Source of the DNA: an uncultured Prevotella sp.
GTDB taxonomy: Bacteria > Bacteroidota > Bacteroidia > Bacteroidales > Bacteroidaceae
Direction of reading: 5' to 3'
Length of the DNA: 48,080 nucleotides
Assembly: GCF_946404925.1 (NCBI RefSeq)
Contig: NZ_CAMJFM010000020.1
Span: forward strand, 1-48,080
Below the pieces are notes generated by a model. That model did not search any database. It saw nothing but the letters and a program-made list of their open reading frames with translations, and was not told where the DNA came from. Positions 1 through 7,445 of the stretch are shown piece after piece (position 1 is the first letter of the stretch; each line of letters begins with the position of its first letter). A program made the position numbers and the translations under genes.

Positions 1-2
1 CA

Positions 3-509
3 AAGGGCAAGCGACTCACCATCCGCAAGACCAGCGATGGCACATCGTGGGGAGCTGTTTACGCCCAGTTCTTCCAGCCCGCCAAGAACGTTACGGATAC
101 AGGTAGCGGCCTCACCATCAAGCGCGAATTGATGGTGAAGGATGGAGGTAATCTCTCACCTCTCACCTCTCACCTCTCACCTCTCAAGGTAGGCGAACGC
201 CTAATCGTTCGCCTAACGATATCCGCCGATAGGGACTACGACTTTGTACAGGTGGTGGATAAGCGTGCTGCATGTATGGAGCCCGTGAAGCAGCTGAGTG
301 GCTATCATCGTGGTGGCTACATCACCCCGCGCGATAACACCACATGCTACTTCTACGACATGATGTCGAAGGGCACGCACGTGATAGAGACCGAGTACTA
401 CATAGACCGCGCTGGAACCTACGAGACGGGTACCGCCACCGTGGAGTGCGCGTATAGTCCGGAATTCCGTGCGGTGACGAAGTCACTTACATTAAAGATT
501 AAAAATTAA
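3..509 (+). CDS. C-terminal end of a bacterial alpha-2-macroglobulin-like protein (partial, 5' end outside window)
   Basis: The reading frame is open from the first bases, so this is the tail of a larger gene. The last ~120 residues (VGERLIVRLTISADRDYDFVQVVDKRAACMEP in pieces, then HRGGYITPRDN, YYIDRAGTYETGTATVECAYSPEF) resemble the C-terminal receptor-binding-like region of the very large Bacteroidetes alpha-2-macroglobulin proteins, which are exported envelope proteins thought to trap proteases. The catalytic thioester region, if any, lies outside. An insertion NLSPLTSHLSPLK at the start of this fragment is encoded by a CTCTCAC tandem repeat and has no place in the fold. The final residues and stop (LKIKN, TAA) come from a second repeat (ATTAAAG family). 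The DUF1573 gene follows at 51 bp. The family call rests on remembered C-terminal motifs only. Confidence 0.7.
   Translation, partial: KGKRLTIRKTSDGTSWGAVYAQFFQPAKNVTDTGSGLTIKRELMVKDGGNLSPLTSHLSPLKVGERLIVRLTISADRDYDFVQVVDKRAACMEPVKQLSGYHRGGYITPRDNTTCYFYDMMSKGTHVIETEYYIDRAGTYETGTATVECAYSPEFRAVTKSLTLKIKN
153..187 (+). repeat. Family A short tandem repeat, in frame in the macroglobulin gene
   Basis: Five copies (last one partial) of the 7-mer CTCTCAC, coding for L-S-P-L-T-S-H type residues. The preceding bases GGTAAT are shared with the copy at 13183, so about 24 nt are identical between two unrelated genes. Confidence 0.95.
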
Positions 510-556
510 AGATTAAAAATTAAAGATTAAAAATTTGAGATTAAAAATTAAACATT
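491..556 (+). repeat. Family C tandem repeat (ATTAAAG/ATTAAAA) at a gene junction
   Basis: About nine 7-mers ATTAAAR run from the last codons of the macroglobulin gene to five bases before the DUF1573 start. One unit is replaced by TTTGAGATT, which belongs to family B. The upstream stop TAA (507-509) lies inside the repeat. Confidence 0.95.
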
Positions 557-560
557 ATAT

Positions 561-1637
561 ATGAAGAAAAAATATCTGTTTATACTATTTTCAGTACTCA
601 CCTTCTCACCTTCTCACCTTCTCACCCTCAACGCTCAGCGATTGACAGCTAAGAGTACAACCCTCGATGTGGGGGCTACGGGCTACGAACAGCCCATTAC
701 CGCTACGTTTGAACTACGTAACAAGGGATTGCGACGACTGGTGATAGAGAGCGTGAAGCCCGATTGCGGATGTACAAGTGTGGAATACCCCAAAGAAGTG
801 GGCATGGGCGAGCGGTTTACCATCAAGATGACCTACGATGCACGCCAGTTGGGCCACTTCCAGAAGATGTGCCAAGTGAAGAGCAACGGCACCAAGAAAC
901 CCGTATACCTGACCATGACGGGTGTGGTAAAGACTGATATGCGCGACTACTCGGGCGAGTACCCCATTGAGATGGGCGACCTGCTGCTGGATGCCGACGC
1001 ACTGGAGTTTGACGATGTGAACAAGGGCGATGTGCCCGTTAAGGAGATACACATATTTAATAACGGCAAGAAGGCCTTGCGACCCAACCTGATGCATCTG
1101 CCGCCATATCTGCAGGCCATCACAAGTCCCGACCATCTGTTGCCAGGACGCTCGGCCACCATCACCGTGAAGCTGCTATCAGAGAAGCTACGCAACTACG
1201 GATTGACCAAGACCACACTCTATATGGCCCACAATCCGGGCGACAAGGTGCGCCAAGACTATGCCATAGAGGTGGCTACGGTGCTGCTGCCAGATATGAA
1301 GCAGTTCCAGAAGCAGAACAAGGAACTGGCCCCAGTACTGAATATGTCGGACACCGATGTAGACTTTACCGACTTTGGCGGAAAGCCTAAGAAGTCGGCC
1401 ACCGTTACGCTGAAGAACGACGGCCAATCGCCACTCAAGATTTCGTCGCTCCAGCTGTTTACAGCCGGACTGAAGGTAACCCTGCAGAAGAGTGAGATAG
1501 CTCCAGGCCAAAGCACCCACCTGAAGATAACAGGTATAGCTGCCGACCTGCAGAAGCTACGCACCCGTCCGCGTATACTCATGATTACCAACGACCCCGA
1601 CCACGCCAAGGTCGTAGTCAACATCAAGCTGAGGTAA
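561..1637 (+). CDS. Exported DUF1573-domain protein
   Basis: 358 residues. An N-terminal signal sequence (KKKYLFILFSVL) is followed by a processing-like site ending LNAQ. The mature part starts with a DUF1573 Ig-like (HYDIN/ASPM-like) domain, recognised by the FELRNKGLRRLVIESVKPDCGCT stretch (in pieces) with the typical DCGCT motif, and continues with at least one more similar beta domain near residues 130-235 and another near 255-358. Such proteins are common in Bacteroidetes envelopes; their molecular role is not known to me. Residues 13-23 (LTFSPSHLLTL), the end of the signal peptide, are encoded by a CACCTTCT tandem repeat. Its stop codon begins the downstream TTTAATC repeat. It is 51 bp after the macroglobulin gene and 34 bp before meaB, all on one strand, so it probably belongs to one transcript. 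Confidence 0.85.
   Translation: MKKKYLFILFSVLTFSPSHLLTLNAQRLTAKSTTLDVGATGYEQPITATFELRNKGLRRLVIESVKPDCGCTSVEYPKEVGMGERFTIKMTYDARQLGHFQKMCQVKSNGTKKPVYLTMTGVVKTDMRDYSGEYPIEMGDLLLDADALEFDDVNKGDVPVKEIHIFNNGKKALRPNLMHLPPYLQAITSPDHLLPGRSATITVKLLSEKLRNYGLTKTTLYMAHNPGDKVRQDYAIEVATVLLPDMKQFQKQNKELAPVLNMSDTDVDFTDFGGKPKKSATVTLKNDGQSPLKISSLQLFTAGLKVTLQKSEIAPGQSTHLKITGIAADLQKLRTRPRILMITNDPDHAKVVVNIKLR
597..630 (+). repeat. Family A repeat (CACCTTCT 8-mers) inside a signal peptide
   Basis: Four 8-nt units CTCACCTT/CTCACCCT, coding for TFSPSHLL-type residues. The repeat supplies the distal part of the signal peptide just before the NAQ processing site. Confidence 0.95.
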
Positions 1638-1667
1638 TCTTTAATGTTTAATCTTTAATCTTTAATG
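1635..1667 (+). repeat. Family C repeat (TTTAATC/TTTAATG) between DUF1573 gene and meaB
   Basis: Four to five TTTAATS 7-mers fill the whole junction. The first TAA is the stop codon of the upstream gene. Confidence 0.95.
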
Positions 1668-1671
1668 TCTC

Positions 1672-2772
1672 ATGGAACATCCAGAGAATAGCTCAGAATA
1701 TGCAGGCTTGCAGGTGAACAGTGGGGTAGAGCAACCCTCGATCATCAACCCGTACTTGAAGCGCGGTAGGTTTCGTCGTCGCGAACTCTCGGTAGCCGAA
1801 ATGGTAGAGGGCATCGTGAAGGGCGATGTAACTATCCTGTCGCAAGCCGTTACGCTGATAGAGAGTGTGAACCCCGACCATCAGGCCAAGGCGCAAGAGG
1901 TGATCAACAAGTGTCTGCCGTATAGCGGCAACTCGATACGCATTGGTATCAGCGGTGTGCCAGGAGCGGGCAAGAGTACGTCGATAGACGAGTTTGGCAT
2001 GCACGTGCTGGGCGAGAAGGGCGGCAAGTTGGCCGTGTTGGCCATCGACCCATCGAGCGAGCGCACCAAGGGCTCGATATTAGGCGATAAAACGCGCATG
2101 GAGAAGCTGGCTCAGCATCCCAAGTCGTTCATTCGCCCTAGTCCATCGGCGGGTTCGCTGGGCGGTGTGGCGCGCAAGACTCGCGAGACCATCATTCTGT
2201 GCGAGGCTGCTGGATTCGACAAGATATTTGTGGAGACCGTGGGAGTGGGCCAGAGCGAGACGGCTTGCCACTCGATGGTGGACTTCTTCCTGCTGATACA
2301 GGTGGCTGGTACGGGCGACGAGTTGCAAGGCATTAAGCGCGGTATTATGGAGATAAGCGATGGCATTGTGATCAACAAGTGCGATGGCGACAATGTGGAC
2401 CGTTGCCACATGGCGGCCACCAACTTCCGCAACGCGCTCCACTTCTTCCCCATGCCCGATAGCGGCTGGAGTCCTAAGGTGCTGTGCTACAGCGGATTCT
2501 ACGGTACGGGCGTGAAGGAGATATTTGATATGATTTACGAGTACGTGGACTTTGTGAAGGCCAACGGCTACTTTGATTATCGCCGCAACGAGCAAGCCAA
2601 GTACTGGATGTATGAGAGTATCAACGAGCATCTGCGCCTGAACTTCTACAATAACCCCGCCATCAAAGCCCAGCTCACAGCTGCCGAGCAAACGGTGCTC
2701 GAGGGCCACAAGACATCGTTCGTCGCCGCCCAAGACCTATTAGATGAATATTTTGAGTTGTTGAAAAAATAA
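1672..2772 (+). CDS. meaB: MeaB-family (ArgK) G3E GTPase, methylmalonyl-CoA mutase chaperone
   Basis: 366 residues. MeaB proteins guard and reload adenosylcobalamin on methylmalonyl-CoA mutase, in the succinate-propionate pathway. Walker A is GVPGAGKST at residues 95-103; VLAIDPSSERTKGSILGDKTRM follows in pieces with the conserved DPSS and GDKTRM, then ETVGVGQSE (switch/Walker B region) and NKCDGDN as the base-specificity motif (NKxD). These match the family closely and the length is normal. The mutase subunits are not adjacent. Flanking junctions on both sides are filled with TTTAATG repeats; ispH follows after 27 bp, suggesting co-transcription. The first ATG (1672) lies just past the repeat. 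Confidence 0.93.
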   Translation: MEHPENSSEYAGLQVNSGVEQPSIINPYLKRGRFRRRELSVAEMVEGIVKGDVTILSQAVTLIESVNPDHQAKAQEVINKCLPYSGNSIRIGISGVPGAGKSTSIDEFGMHVLGEKGGKLAVLAIDPSSERTKGSILGDKTRMEKLAQHPKSFIRPSPSAGSLGGVARKTRETIILCEAAGFDKIFVETVGVGQSETACHSMVDFFLLIQVAGTGDELQGIKRGIMEISDGIVINKCDGDNVDRCHMAATNFRNALHFFPMPDSGWSPKVLCYSGFYGTGVKEIFDMIYEYVDFVKANGYFDYRRNEQAKYWMYESINEHLRLNFYNNPAIKAQLTAAEQTVLEGHKTSFVAAQDLLDEYFELLKK

Positions 2773-2807
2773 TGTTTAATGTTTAATGTTTAATCTTTAA
2801 TGTTTAT
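2769..2807 (+). repeat. Family C repeat between meaB and ispH; contains the ispH start codon
   Basis: Five TTTAATG/TTTAATC units. The ATG of ispH (2800) is the ATG of the last unit. Confidence 0.95.
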
Positions 2808-3657
2808 AGAGATTGATGAAGGCAGTGGATTCTGCTTTGGAGTGACCACCGCCATTAAGAAAGCCGAAGAAGAACTGGCCAAGGGCGAGAAACTTTATTG
2901 CCTTGGCGATATTGTACATAATGGTCGTGAGTGCGACCGCCTACGCGAGATGGGACTCATCACCATCAACCACGACGAGATGAAAGAGTTGCACGATGCT
3001 AAGGTGTTGCTACGTGCCCACGGTGAGCCCCCCGAGACCTACGAGCTGGCGCGCCGTAACAACATCGAGATTATCGATGCCACCTGCCCCGTAGTGCTGA
3101 AACTGCAAAAGCGCATCAAGGAGCAGTATGACGAGAACGCCTCGGCCCAGATAGTGATTTTCGGTAAGAAAGGTCACGCTGAGGTGCTGGGATTGGTGGG
3201 ACAGACGCAATCGAACGCCATCGTGATAGAGAGTAGCGAAGAGGTGTCGAAACTCGATTTTACGCGCGACATCTACCTCTACTCGCAGACCACCAAATCG
3301 CTCGATGAGTTTAACCGCATCATCGACTACATCAAGATGCACATATCGCCCAACGCCACGTTTAAGAGCTTCGACACCATTTGTCGTTCGGTGGCCAACC
3401 GCATGCCAAACATATCGCAGTTTGCCGCCAAGCACGACCTGATACTCTTTGTGTGCGGACGAAAGAGCTCGAACGGCAAGGTGCTCTACAACGAGTGTCT
3501 GCGAGTGAACCCCAACACCCACCTGGTGGAAGACCCACAGGAGATAGAGCGCGACTGGTTTGACGGTATTAAGAGCGTGGGCATTTGCGGAGCCACCAGC
3601 ACACCACGATGGCTGATGGAGCAATGTAGCGACGCTATACAGAACATGCTGAAATGA
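2800..3657 (+). CDS. ispH: 4-hydroxy-3-methylbut-2-enyl diphosphate reductase (IspH/LytB)
   Basis: 285 residues, the short Bacteroidetes/Firmicutes-type length. IspH is the last step of the MEP isoprenoid pathway, reducing HMBPP to IPP and DMAPP with a [4Fe-4S] cluster. The three cluster cysteines are in GFCFGV (C12), DATCPVV (C96) and DTICRSV (C195). HNG (H40), AHG (H74) and KGHAE (H126) are the conserved substrate-binding histidines. MFIEIDEGSGFCFG matches the expected N-terminus, so the start at 2800 is right even though it falls inside a TTTAATG repeat and no Shine-Dalgarno sequence precedes it. The stop overlaps the next start (ATGA), so the B3/B4 gene is translationally coupled. Confidence 0.97.
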   Translation: MFIEIDEGSGFCFGVTTAIKKAEEELAKGEKLYCLGDIVHNGRECDRLREMGLITINHDEMKELHDAKVLLRAHGEPPETYELARRNNIEIIDATCPVVLKLQKRIKEQYDENASAQIVIFGKKGHAEVLGLVGQTQSNAIVIESSEEVSKLDFTRDIYLYSQTTKSLDEFNRIIDYIKMHISPNATFKSFDTICRSVANRMPNISQFAAKHDLILFVCGRKSSNGKVLYNECLRVNPNTHLVEDPQEIERDWFDGIKSVGICGATSTPRWLMEQCSDAIQNMLK

Positions 3658-4319
3658 TAAAGGTTAGAGTATCAAACGAGATATCCTCAGTGTGCCCCAC
3701 GTTTGTGGGGGCGTGCGTTGAGGCTAATGTGGTGAACACCCCATATAGCGACCGCCTATGGAACGCGATACACCAGGTGGAGCAACGACTACGTCAGGAG
3801 TTGACCACCGAGAGCGTCAAGTCGCTGCCTTCTATCGCAGCTACGCGCGCGGTATATAAGTTATGTGGCAAGGATCCGTCGCGCTATCGCCCTGCCTCCG
3901 AGCAGCTGATACGACGCATGCTGCAAGGCAAGGAGCTGTATCAGATAGACACGCTGGTTGACCTTGTGAACCTGGCCTCGATAGCCTATGGCTACAGCAT
4001 TGGCGGATTTGATGCCGACAAGTTTGTGGGCGATGAGCTGGTGCTGGGTGTGGGGCGCGAGGGCGAGCCGTACGAGGGTATAGGTCGCGGCCCACTGAAC
4101 ATAGCCGGACTACCCGTTTATCGCGATGCGCAAGGCGGTGTGGGCACGCCCACCAGCGACCACGAGCGCACCAAGATAACGCTGGGCACCACCCACCTGG
4201 TGGTACTAATAAATGGCTACGACGGCTGCAAGGAGCGCGTGGTAGCCAATGCTGAATATATCCAGAACCAGCTCATCGACTATGCCCAGAGCGATGGCGG
4301 AACGGTAACGGTGTATTAA
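3654..4319 (+). CDS. B3/B4 domain protein (phenylalanyl-tRNA synthetase beta-like domain)
   Basis: 221 residues forming one stand-alone B3/B4 domain, the fold found in the editing region of PheRS beta and in small free-standing proteins that may act on tRNA or mischarged amino acids. SIAATRAVYKLCGKDPSRYRPASEQL (in pieces), GRGPLNIAGLPVYRDAQGGVGTPTSDHERT are the conserved stretches. The function of stand-alone members is not firmly established. It overlaps ispH by 4 bp and meets the convergent gene 4316-5380 with a 4-bp stop-to-stop overlap (4316-4319). Confidence 0.85.
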   Translation: MIKVRVSNEISSVCPTFVGACVEANVVNTPYSDRLWNAIHQVEQRLRQELTTESVKSLPSIAATRAVYKLCGKDPSRYRPASEQLIRRMLQGKELYQIDTLVDLVNLASIAYGYSIGGFDADKFVGDELVLGVGREGEPYEGIGRGPLNIAGLPVYRDAQGGVGTPTSDHERTKITLGTTHLVVLINGYDGCKERVVANAEYIQNQLIDYAQSDGGTVTVY

Positions 4320-5380
4320 TCACAAAGCTTTTTGAAAATCGAGAAGTAGAAACCTGCACGATTGCGGGTTTCTGCACGCTCGTCGTAGTCGGGCTGGTTG
4401 CACTTGGCCTCTACACAATGGCCGTTGGCATCGTAGTAGTAGCGTGTTTCCAGCACGTCGCCTTCGCCTGCTGATTTGCAATAGTTGAAGATGAGGTTGT
4501 GGCGCTCAGGGATGTCGTCAGTGAGATATTCCTCGTAAGTCTCGCCATACATCGACTTGCGCTTCTCGCTCAGGAAGTAGCAGTGGTAATAGGTGTCGCT
4601 CTTATATTCTACATCGTAGTAGTACTTCAGCGTCTTGGTCATAGGCGGCATGTCGCGGTCGGCCTGATCGTGAACCGTTACCAGCATCTCGGTCTTTTTA
4701 CCATCTTTCTTATCGTTCAGTGCCACCTTGTTCTTGGCTGCTGAGTAGGCGGTGCGTATGCGCTTGATGATCTCGTCTTTAGGTGTGGCCTCCATCATGG
4801 GCTTGGTGGCGATGGCGGGGTAGTCGTAGATGTTCAGCAGGTCGTTGAAGGCGCTGATATAGTTGTCGGCCTTCTTGCTCTCGTCTTTTGCATTGCTCCA
4901 ACTGTGGGCATCGGGGGTTGTATCCTTGTCCATCACCTTGTGTTTCTGCTCGATGCAGTTGCCCTGGGCATCGTAGTAATAGCGCGTCTCTACCTTGAAA
5001 CCAGCGTGCGTTTCGGCCTTCATAAAGGCGAAGAGCAGATGGCCCTTGGCAGGGTCGAAGAGGTACTCGCGATAGTCGGTGTGCCCGTCGGCATCCCACT
5101 GGCGGGTGATGAGGTAACAGATGGCATGACCATTGTTGGGGCGCTTGAAGTAGAACTGCAGTTCCTCGTTCTCCTCGATGTCAACGGTGGGATCGTTTTC
5201 TGTGCGATTAACGCGCACGTTGAGCGGTGCGGCGCCGTTCTTGCCATCGTTGGTCACATCCTGCTTGGCCTTGGCGTAGACTTGGCGAATGTGCTTAATC
5301 TGTTCAGCCTTTGGCTGGGCAGATAAGGTGAGAAGGTTAGAGAGTGAGAAGGTGAGGATTAGTAGTAATATTCGTTTCAT
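4316..5380 (-). CDS. Secreted protein of unknown function with an internal duplication
   Basis: 354 residues; I do not recognise a family. Residues 1-22 form a signal peptide ending LSAQ. The mature protein is two related halves: one from about residue 25 (QIKHIRQVYAKAKQDV ... TRYYYDAQGNCIEQK) and one from about 200 (IIKRIRTAYSAAKNKV ... TRYYYDANGHCVEAK), each about 155 residues and ending in a helix plus a C-terminal aromatic segment. Part of the signal peptide (residues 9-18, LTFSLSNLLT) is encoded by a GGTGAGAAG repeat read on the minus strand. Last gene of the minus operon headed by the methyltransferase gene; luxS lies 12 bp upstream. Location is likely periplasm or cell surface. Confidence 0.7.
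   Translation of the reverse strand: MKRILLLILTFSLSNLLTLSAQPKAEQIKHIRQVYAKAKQDVTNDGKNGAAPLNVRVNRTENDPTVDIEENEELQFYFKRPNNGHAICYLITRQWDADGHTDYREYLFDPAKGHLLFAFMKAETHAGFKVETRYYYDAQGNCIEQKHKVMDKDTTPDAHSWSNAKDESKKADNYISAFNDLLNIYDYPAIATKPMMEATPKDEIIKRIRTAYSAAKNKVALNDKKDGKKTEMLVTVHDQADRDMPPMTKTLKYYYDVEYKSDTYYHCYFLSEKRKSMYGETYEEYLTDDIPERHNLIFNYCKSAGEGDVLETRYYYDANGHCVEAKCNQPDYDERAETRNRAGFYFSIFKKLCD
5327..5356 (-). repeat. Family A repeat inside a second signal peptide
   Basis: On the minus strand CTCACCTT/CTCACTCT/CTAACCTT units, imperfect, encode LTFSLSNLL. Same position relative to the processing site as in the DUF1573 gene. Confidence 0.9.
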
Positions 5381-5392
5381 GGTTATATAGTT

Positions 5393-5887
5393 TTAAGCAT
5401 CGGCGAAGACACGGCCATCGTCGAGGGTGATTTGTAATTTGGTGTATTCTGAGTGGAAATCGTTCTGCAGACGATCCAGATAGCGGGCGCTTTCCCACTT
5501 GCACATGGGCAGATCGTGCAGCAGATAGTTGCCACAAGCCTCAGGGCGCGTGGCGGGAACCTCGGTCTGGGTGAGAATCCACTGGAGGCACTCGATGGTA
5601 AGACGGCGCATATCCTCGACGGTATACGTACCCGTCATGATGATGTACATGCCTGTAAGACAGCCCATTGGGCCTACGTAAACCACATCGTCCTTAGCGC
5701 GGCTATTGCGGAACCAAGTGGCCATCAGGTGCTCCAAGCTATGCATGGCTGCTGGGGCCACGGCTGGCTCTTGGTTGGGCTCGGTGATACGAAGATCGAA
5801 TGTGGTGAAACCCTTATCCTCGCGCGACACATAGATGCCGGGCTTGAGGTGGGTGTGGTCGATAGTGAAACTTTGTATTACTTCCAT
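5393..5887 (-). CDS. luxS: S-ribosylhomocysteine lyase LuxS
   Basis: 164 residues. LuxS splits S-ribosylhomocysteine into homocysteine and DPD, the precursor of AI-2. The metal site HxxEH is HSLEH (H49, H53) with C118 in EACGNYLLHDL; C76 in GPMGCLTG is the catalytic cysteine. Length is normal. It follows mtnN, whose product makes its substrate from S-adenosylhomocysteine, with a 30-bp gap filled by a TTTAATC-type repeat. Both are co-directional with the methyltransferase gene upstream, a user of SAM. Confidence 0.97.
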   Translation of the reverse strand: MEVIQSFTIDHTHLKPGIYVSREDKGFTTFDLRITEPNQEPAVAPAAMHSLEHLMATWFRNSRAKDDVVYVGPMGCLTGMYIIMTGTYTVEDMRRLTIECLQWILTQTEVPATRPEACGNYLLHDLPMCKWESARYLDRLQNDFHSEYTKLQITLDDGRVFADA

Positions 5888-5895
5888 GTATTTGG

Positions 5896-5924
5896 ATTAA
5901 ACATTAAAGATTAAACATTAAAGG
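5896..5924 (-). repeat. Family C repeat between mtnN and luxS
   Basis: Four 7-mers (minus strand TTTAATC/TTTAATG). The mtnN stop codon is inside. Confidence 0.93.
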
Positions 5925-6577
5925 CTTTCGATGAAGGCCTTGGTGACGTTGAAGGAGTGCTCGGCAACTGAGGCCCAGAAATCGTGATACTGCGATGCAT
6001 CGGTATCGCGCAAGGGGATATCGCTGATGACGCGGAACGAGATGAATGGTACCTTATATATATGGCACACCTGGGCGATGGCGCACGACTCCATGTCGAC
6101 AGCCTTGGCCTCGGGGAAGTGGCCCACAATCTCGCGCATCTTCTCCTTTGAATCCACAAACCAGTCGCCAGTGACTATCAATCCTGGATGGATTGAGATT
6201 TGAGATTTGAGATTTGAGATTTGAGAGAGTTCTTTGGCTTTTTGCAGGAGAAATGGATCGGCCTGATAACGGGCTGGGAGACCCTGCACCTGACCATATA
6301 CGGTGGTATCGTCGATGGCACTACCGCAATAAACATCGTGGTAGGTAAGCTCTGAACTAACCACTACATCCTGCAGGTTGATGTCGTCGCCATTACCACC
6401 TGCACATCCGCTCGAGATAATGCAATCGGGCTTATACTGGCGAATCATCTCTACCGTCTGGATGGCGGCATTTACGGTGGCTATTCCGCTCTTCTGCAGA
6501 ATCACCTTGTCTTCGGGAAATAATGGACGGAGCTGCTGCAGTTCCTTGTCCATCGCTACAATCATTCCTATCTTCAT
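5918..6577 (-). CDS. mtnN: 5'-methylthioadenosine/S-adenosylhomocysteine nucleosidase
   Basis: 219 residues. It hydrolyses MTA and SAH to adenine and the thioribose or ribosylhomocysteine. Catalytic residues are visible as E12 (MDKE), E163 in VDMESCA and D186 in ISDIPLR, with the SSGCAGG loop near residue 56. Residues 118-130 (SQISNLKSQISIH) are not part of the family pattern and come from an ATTTGAG tandem repeat inserted in frame in the loop after the helix LLQKAKEL; the active site is not touched. The start lies 3 bp from a GTAAAAA repeat that links it to the upstream methyltransferase gene. Confidence 0.95.
   Translation of the reverse strand: MKIGMIVAMDKELQQLRPLFPEDKVILQKSGIATVNAAIQTVEMIRQYKPDCIISSGCAGGNGDDINLQDVVVSSELTYHDVYCGSAIDDTTVYGQVQGLPARYQADPFLLQKAKELSQISNLKSQISIHPGLIVTGDWFVDSKEKMREIVGHFPEAKAVDMESCAIAQVCHIYKVPFISFRVISDIPLRDTDASQYHDFWASVAEHSFNVTKAFIESL
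6191..6228 (-). repeat. Family B repeat (CTCAAAT on the coding strand) in mtnN
   Basis: Five ATTTGAG 7-mers on the plus strand. The coding orientation has no stop in any frame; the opposite one contains TGA. Confidence 0.95.
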
Positions 6578-6579
6578 AG

Positions 6580-6610
6580 TTTTACTTTTTTACCTTTTTA
6601 CTTTTTTACC
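6580..6610 (-). repeat. Family E repeat (GTAAAAA/AGTAAAAA) between methyltransferase gene and mtnN
   Basis: Plus strand reads TTTTACTTTTTTACC twice. The methyltransferase C-terminus VKK and its stop codon lie in the repeat. Confidence 0.93.
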
Positions 6611-7350
6611 GTTCTCCTCTGGCGGAGGGCCTCATACATGAGGATGGCGGCCGAAACGCTGACATTCAGCGAGTCGAGGCGACCCAGCATGGGTATGCGG
6701 ATGTGGGCATCGGCTGCTTGGCGCCATTGGTCGGTGAGTCCTGTTGACTCGGTACCCATCACGATGGCTGTGGCAGGACGCATGTCGTAGTCGTAATACT
6801 CGTACGAATCCTGCAGTTGGGCGGTAAGAATCTTGATGCCACGCTCCTTGAGAAATGCGATGCACTCTTGCGATGTACATACCGCAGTAGGCACGCTGAA
6901 CACACCGCCAATGCTGGCGCGAATCAAGTTGGGGTTATACATATCGGTAAGCGGGTCGCACACGATGACGGCATCCACTCCTGAAGCCTCGGCACTTCGC
7001 AACACGGCTCCAAGGTTGCCTGGCTTCTCCACGCTCTCGAGGACGATGATGAGAGGGTGAGAAGGTGAGAGGGTGAGGGCTGCCAGCGAGTGCTCCTTGC
7101 ATTTGGCAACGGCAATCATGCCTTCGGTACTACCGCGATAGGCCATTTTCTCGTAGACTTGTGGAGTAACGTTTTTGTTTAAAACGTATTCCTCCACAAT
7201 CTCATATCCGCACGCGCGGCAATGCTCTATCTCGCGTTGCCCCTCAACCACAAATAGCCCCTCCTCACGGCGGAGTGATGACTTCTGCTGGAGGGCCACA
7301 ACGTGCTTTATTCTGGCGTTCTGAACGCTTGTAATAATCGTTTCTTCCAT
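6598..7350 (-). CDS. SpoU/TrmH-family RNA 2'-O-ribose methyltransferase
   Basis: 250 residues from the ATG at 7350; a TTG twelve bases upstream lies at the expected transcription start and is unlikely. SPOUT knot motifs are all present: NLGAVLRSAEASG (motif 1), IVMGTESTGLTDQW (motif 2), IPMLGRLDSLNVSVSAAI (motif 3). An N-terminal substrate-binding part (FVVEGQREIEHC) precedes it. The target (23S rRNA or tRNA) cannot be read from the sequence. Residues 92-100 (LTLSPSHPL), just before the knot, come from a GAGAAGGTGAG repeat on the plus strand. First gene of the operon with mtnN, luxS and the secreted protein; SAM use fits with methyl-cycle neighbours. Confidence 0.92.
   Translation of the reverse strand: MEETIITSVQNARIKHVVALQQKSSLRREEGLFVVEGQREIEHCRACGYEIVEEYVLNKNVTPQVYEKMAYRGSTEGMIAVAKCKEHSLAALTLSPSHPLIIVLESVEKPGNLGAVLRSAEASGVDAVIVCDPLTDMYNPNLIRASIGGVFSVPTAVCTSQECIAFLKERGIKILTAQLQDSYEYYDYDMRPATAIVMGTESTGLTDQWRQAADAHIRIPMLGRLDSLNVSVSAAILMYEALRQRRTVKK
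7051..7077 (-). repeat. Family A repeat in the SpoU methyltransferase gene
   Basis: Minus strand CTCACCCT/CTCACCTT/CTCACCCT 8-9-mers coding for TLSPSHPL. Confidence 0.93.
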
Positions 7351-7358
7351 ATTTGAGT

Positions 7359-7367
7359 GCAAAGATA
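7359..7367 (-). promoter_or_regulatory. -7 element TATCTTTGC of the methyltransferase-mtnN-luxS operon
   Basis: Exact TAnnTTTGC on the minus strand ending 8 bases before the ATG, so the mRNA would have almost no leader. No clear -33 TTTG. Confidence 0.6.
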
Positions 7368-7377
7368 TAAAAATTTT

Positions 7378-7404
7378 CGTGTAATTCGTGTAATTCGTGC
7401 CAAA
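7378..7404 (+). repeat. Family F short repeat (TTCGTGTAA)
   Basis: TTCGTGTAA appears three times (last one TTCGTGCC) between the two divergent -7 elements. Confidence 0.75.
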
Positions 7405-7411
7405 AATTTAA

Positions 7412-7420
7412 TACCTTTGC
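7412..7420 (+). promoter_or_regulatory. -7 element TACCTTTGC upstream of the yfhO-like gene
   Basis: Exact TAnnTTTGC, 25 bases before the ATG at 7446; the -33 position has no good TTTG, being occupied by the TTCGTG repeat. Confidence 0.55.
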
Positions 7421-7445
7421 AGGCAAATTAATAAACTTGCAAATT

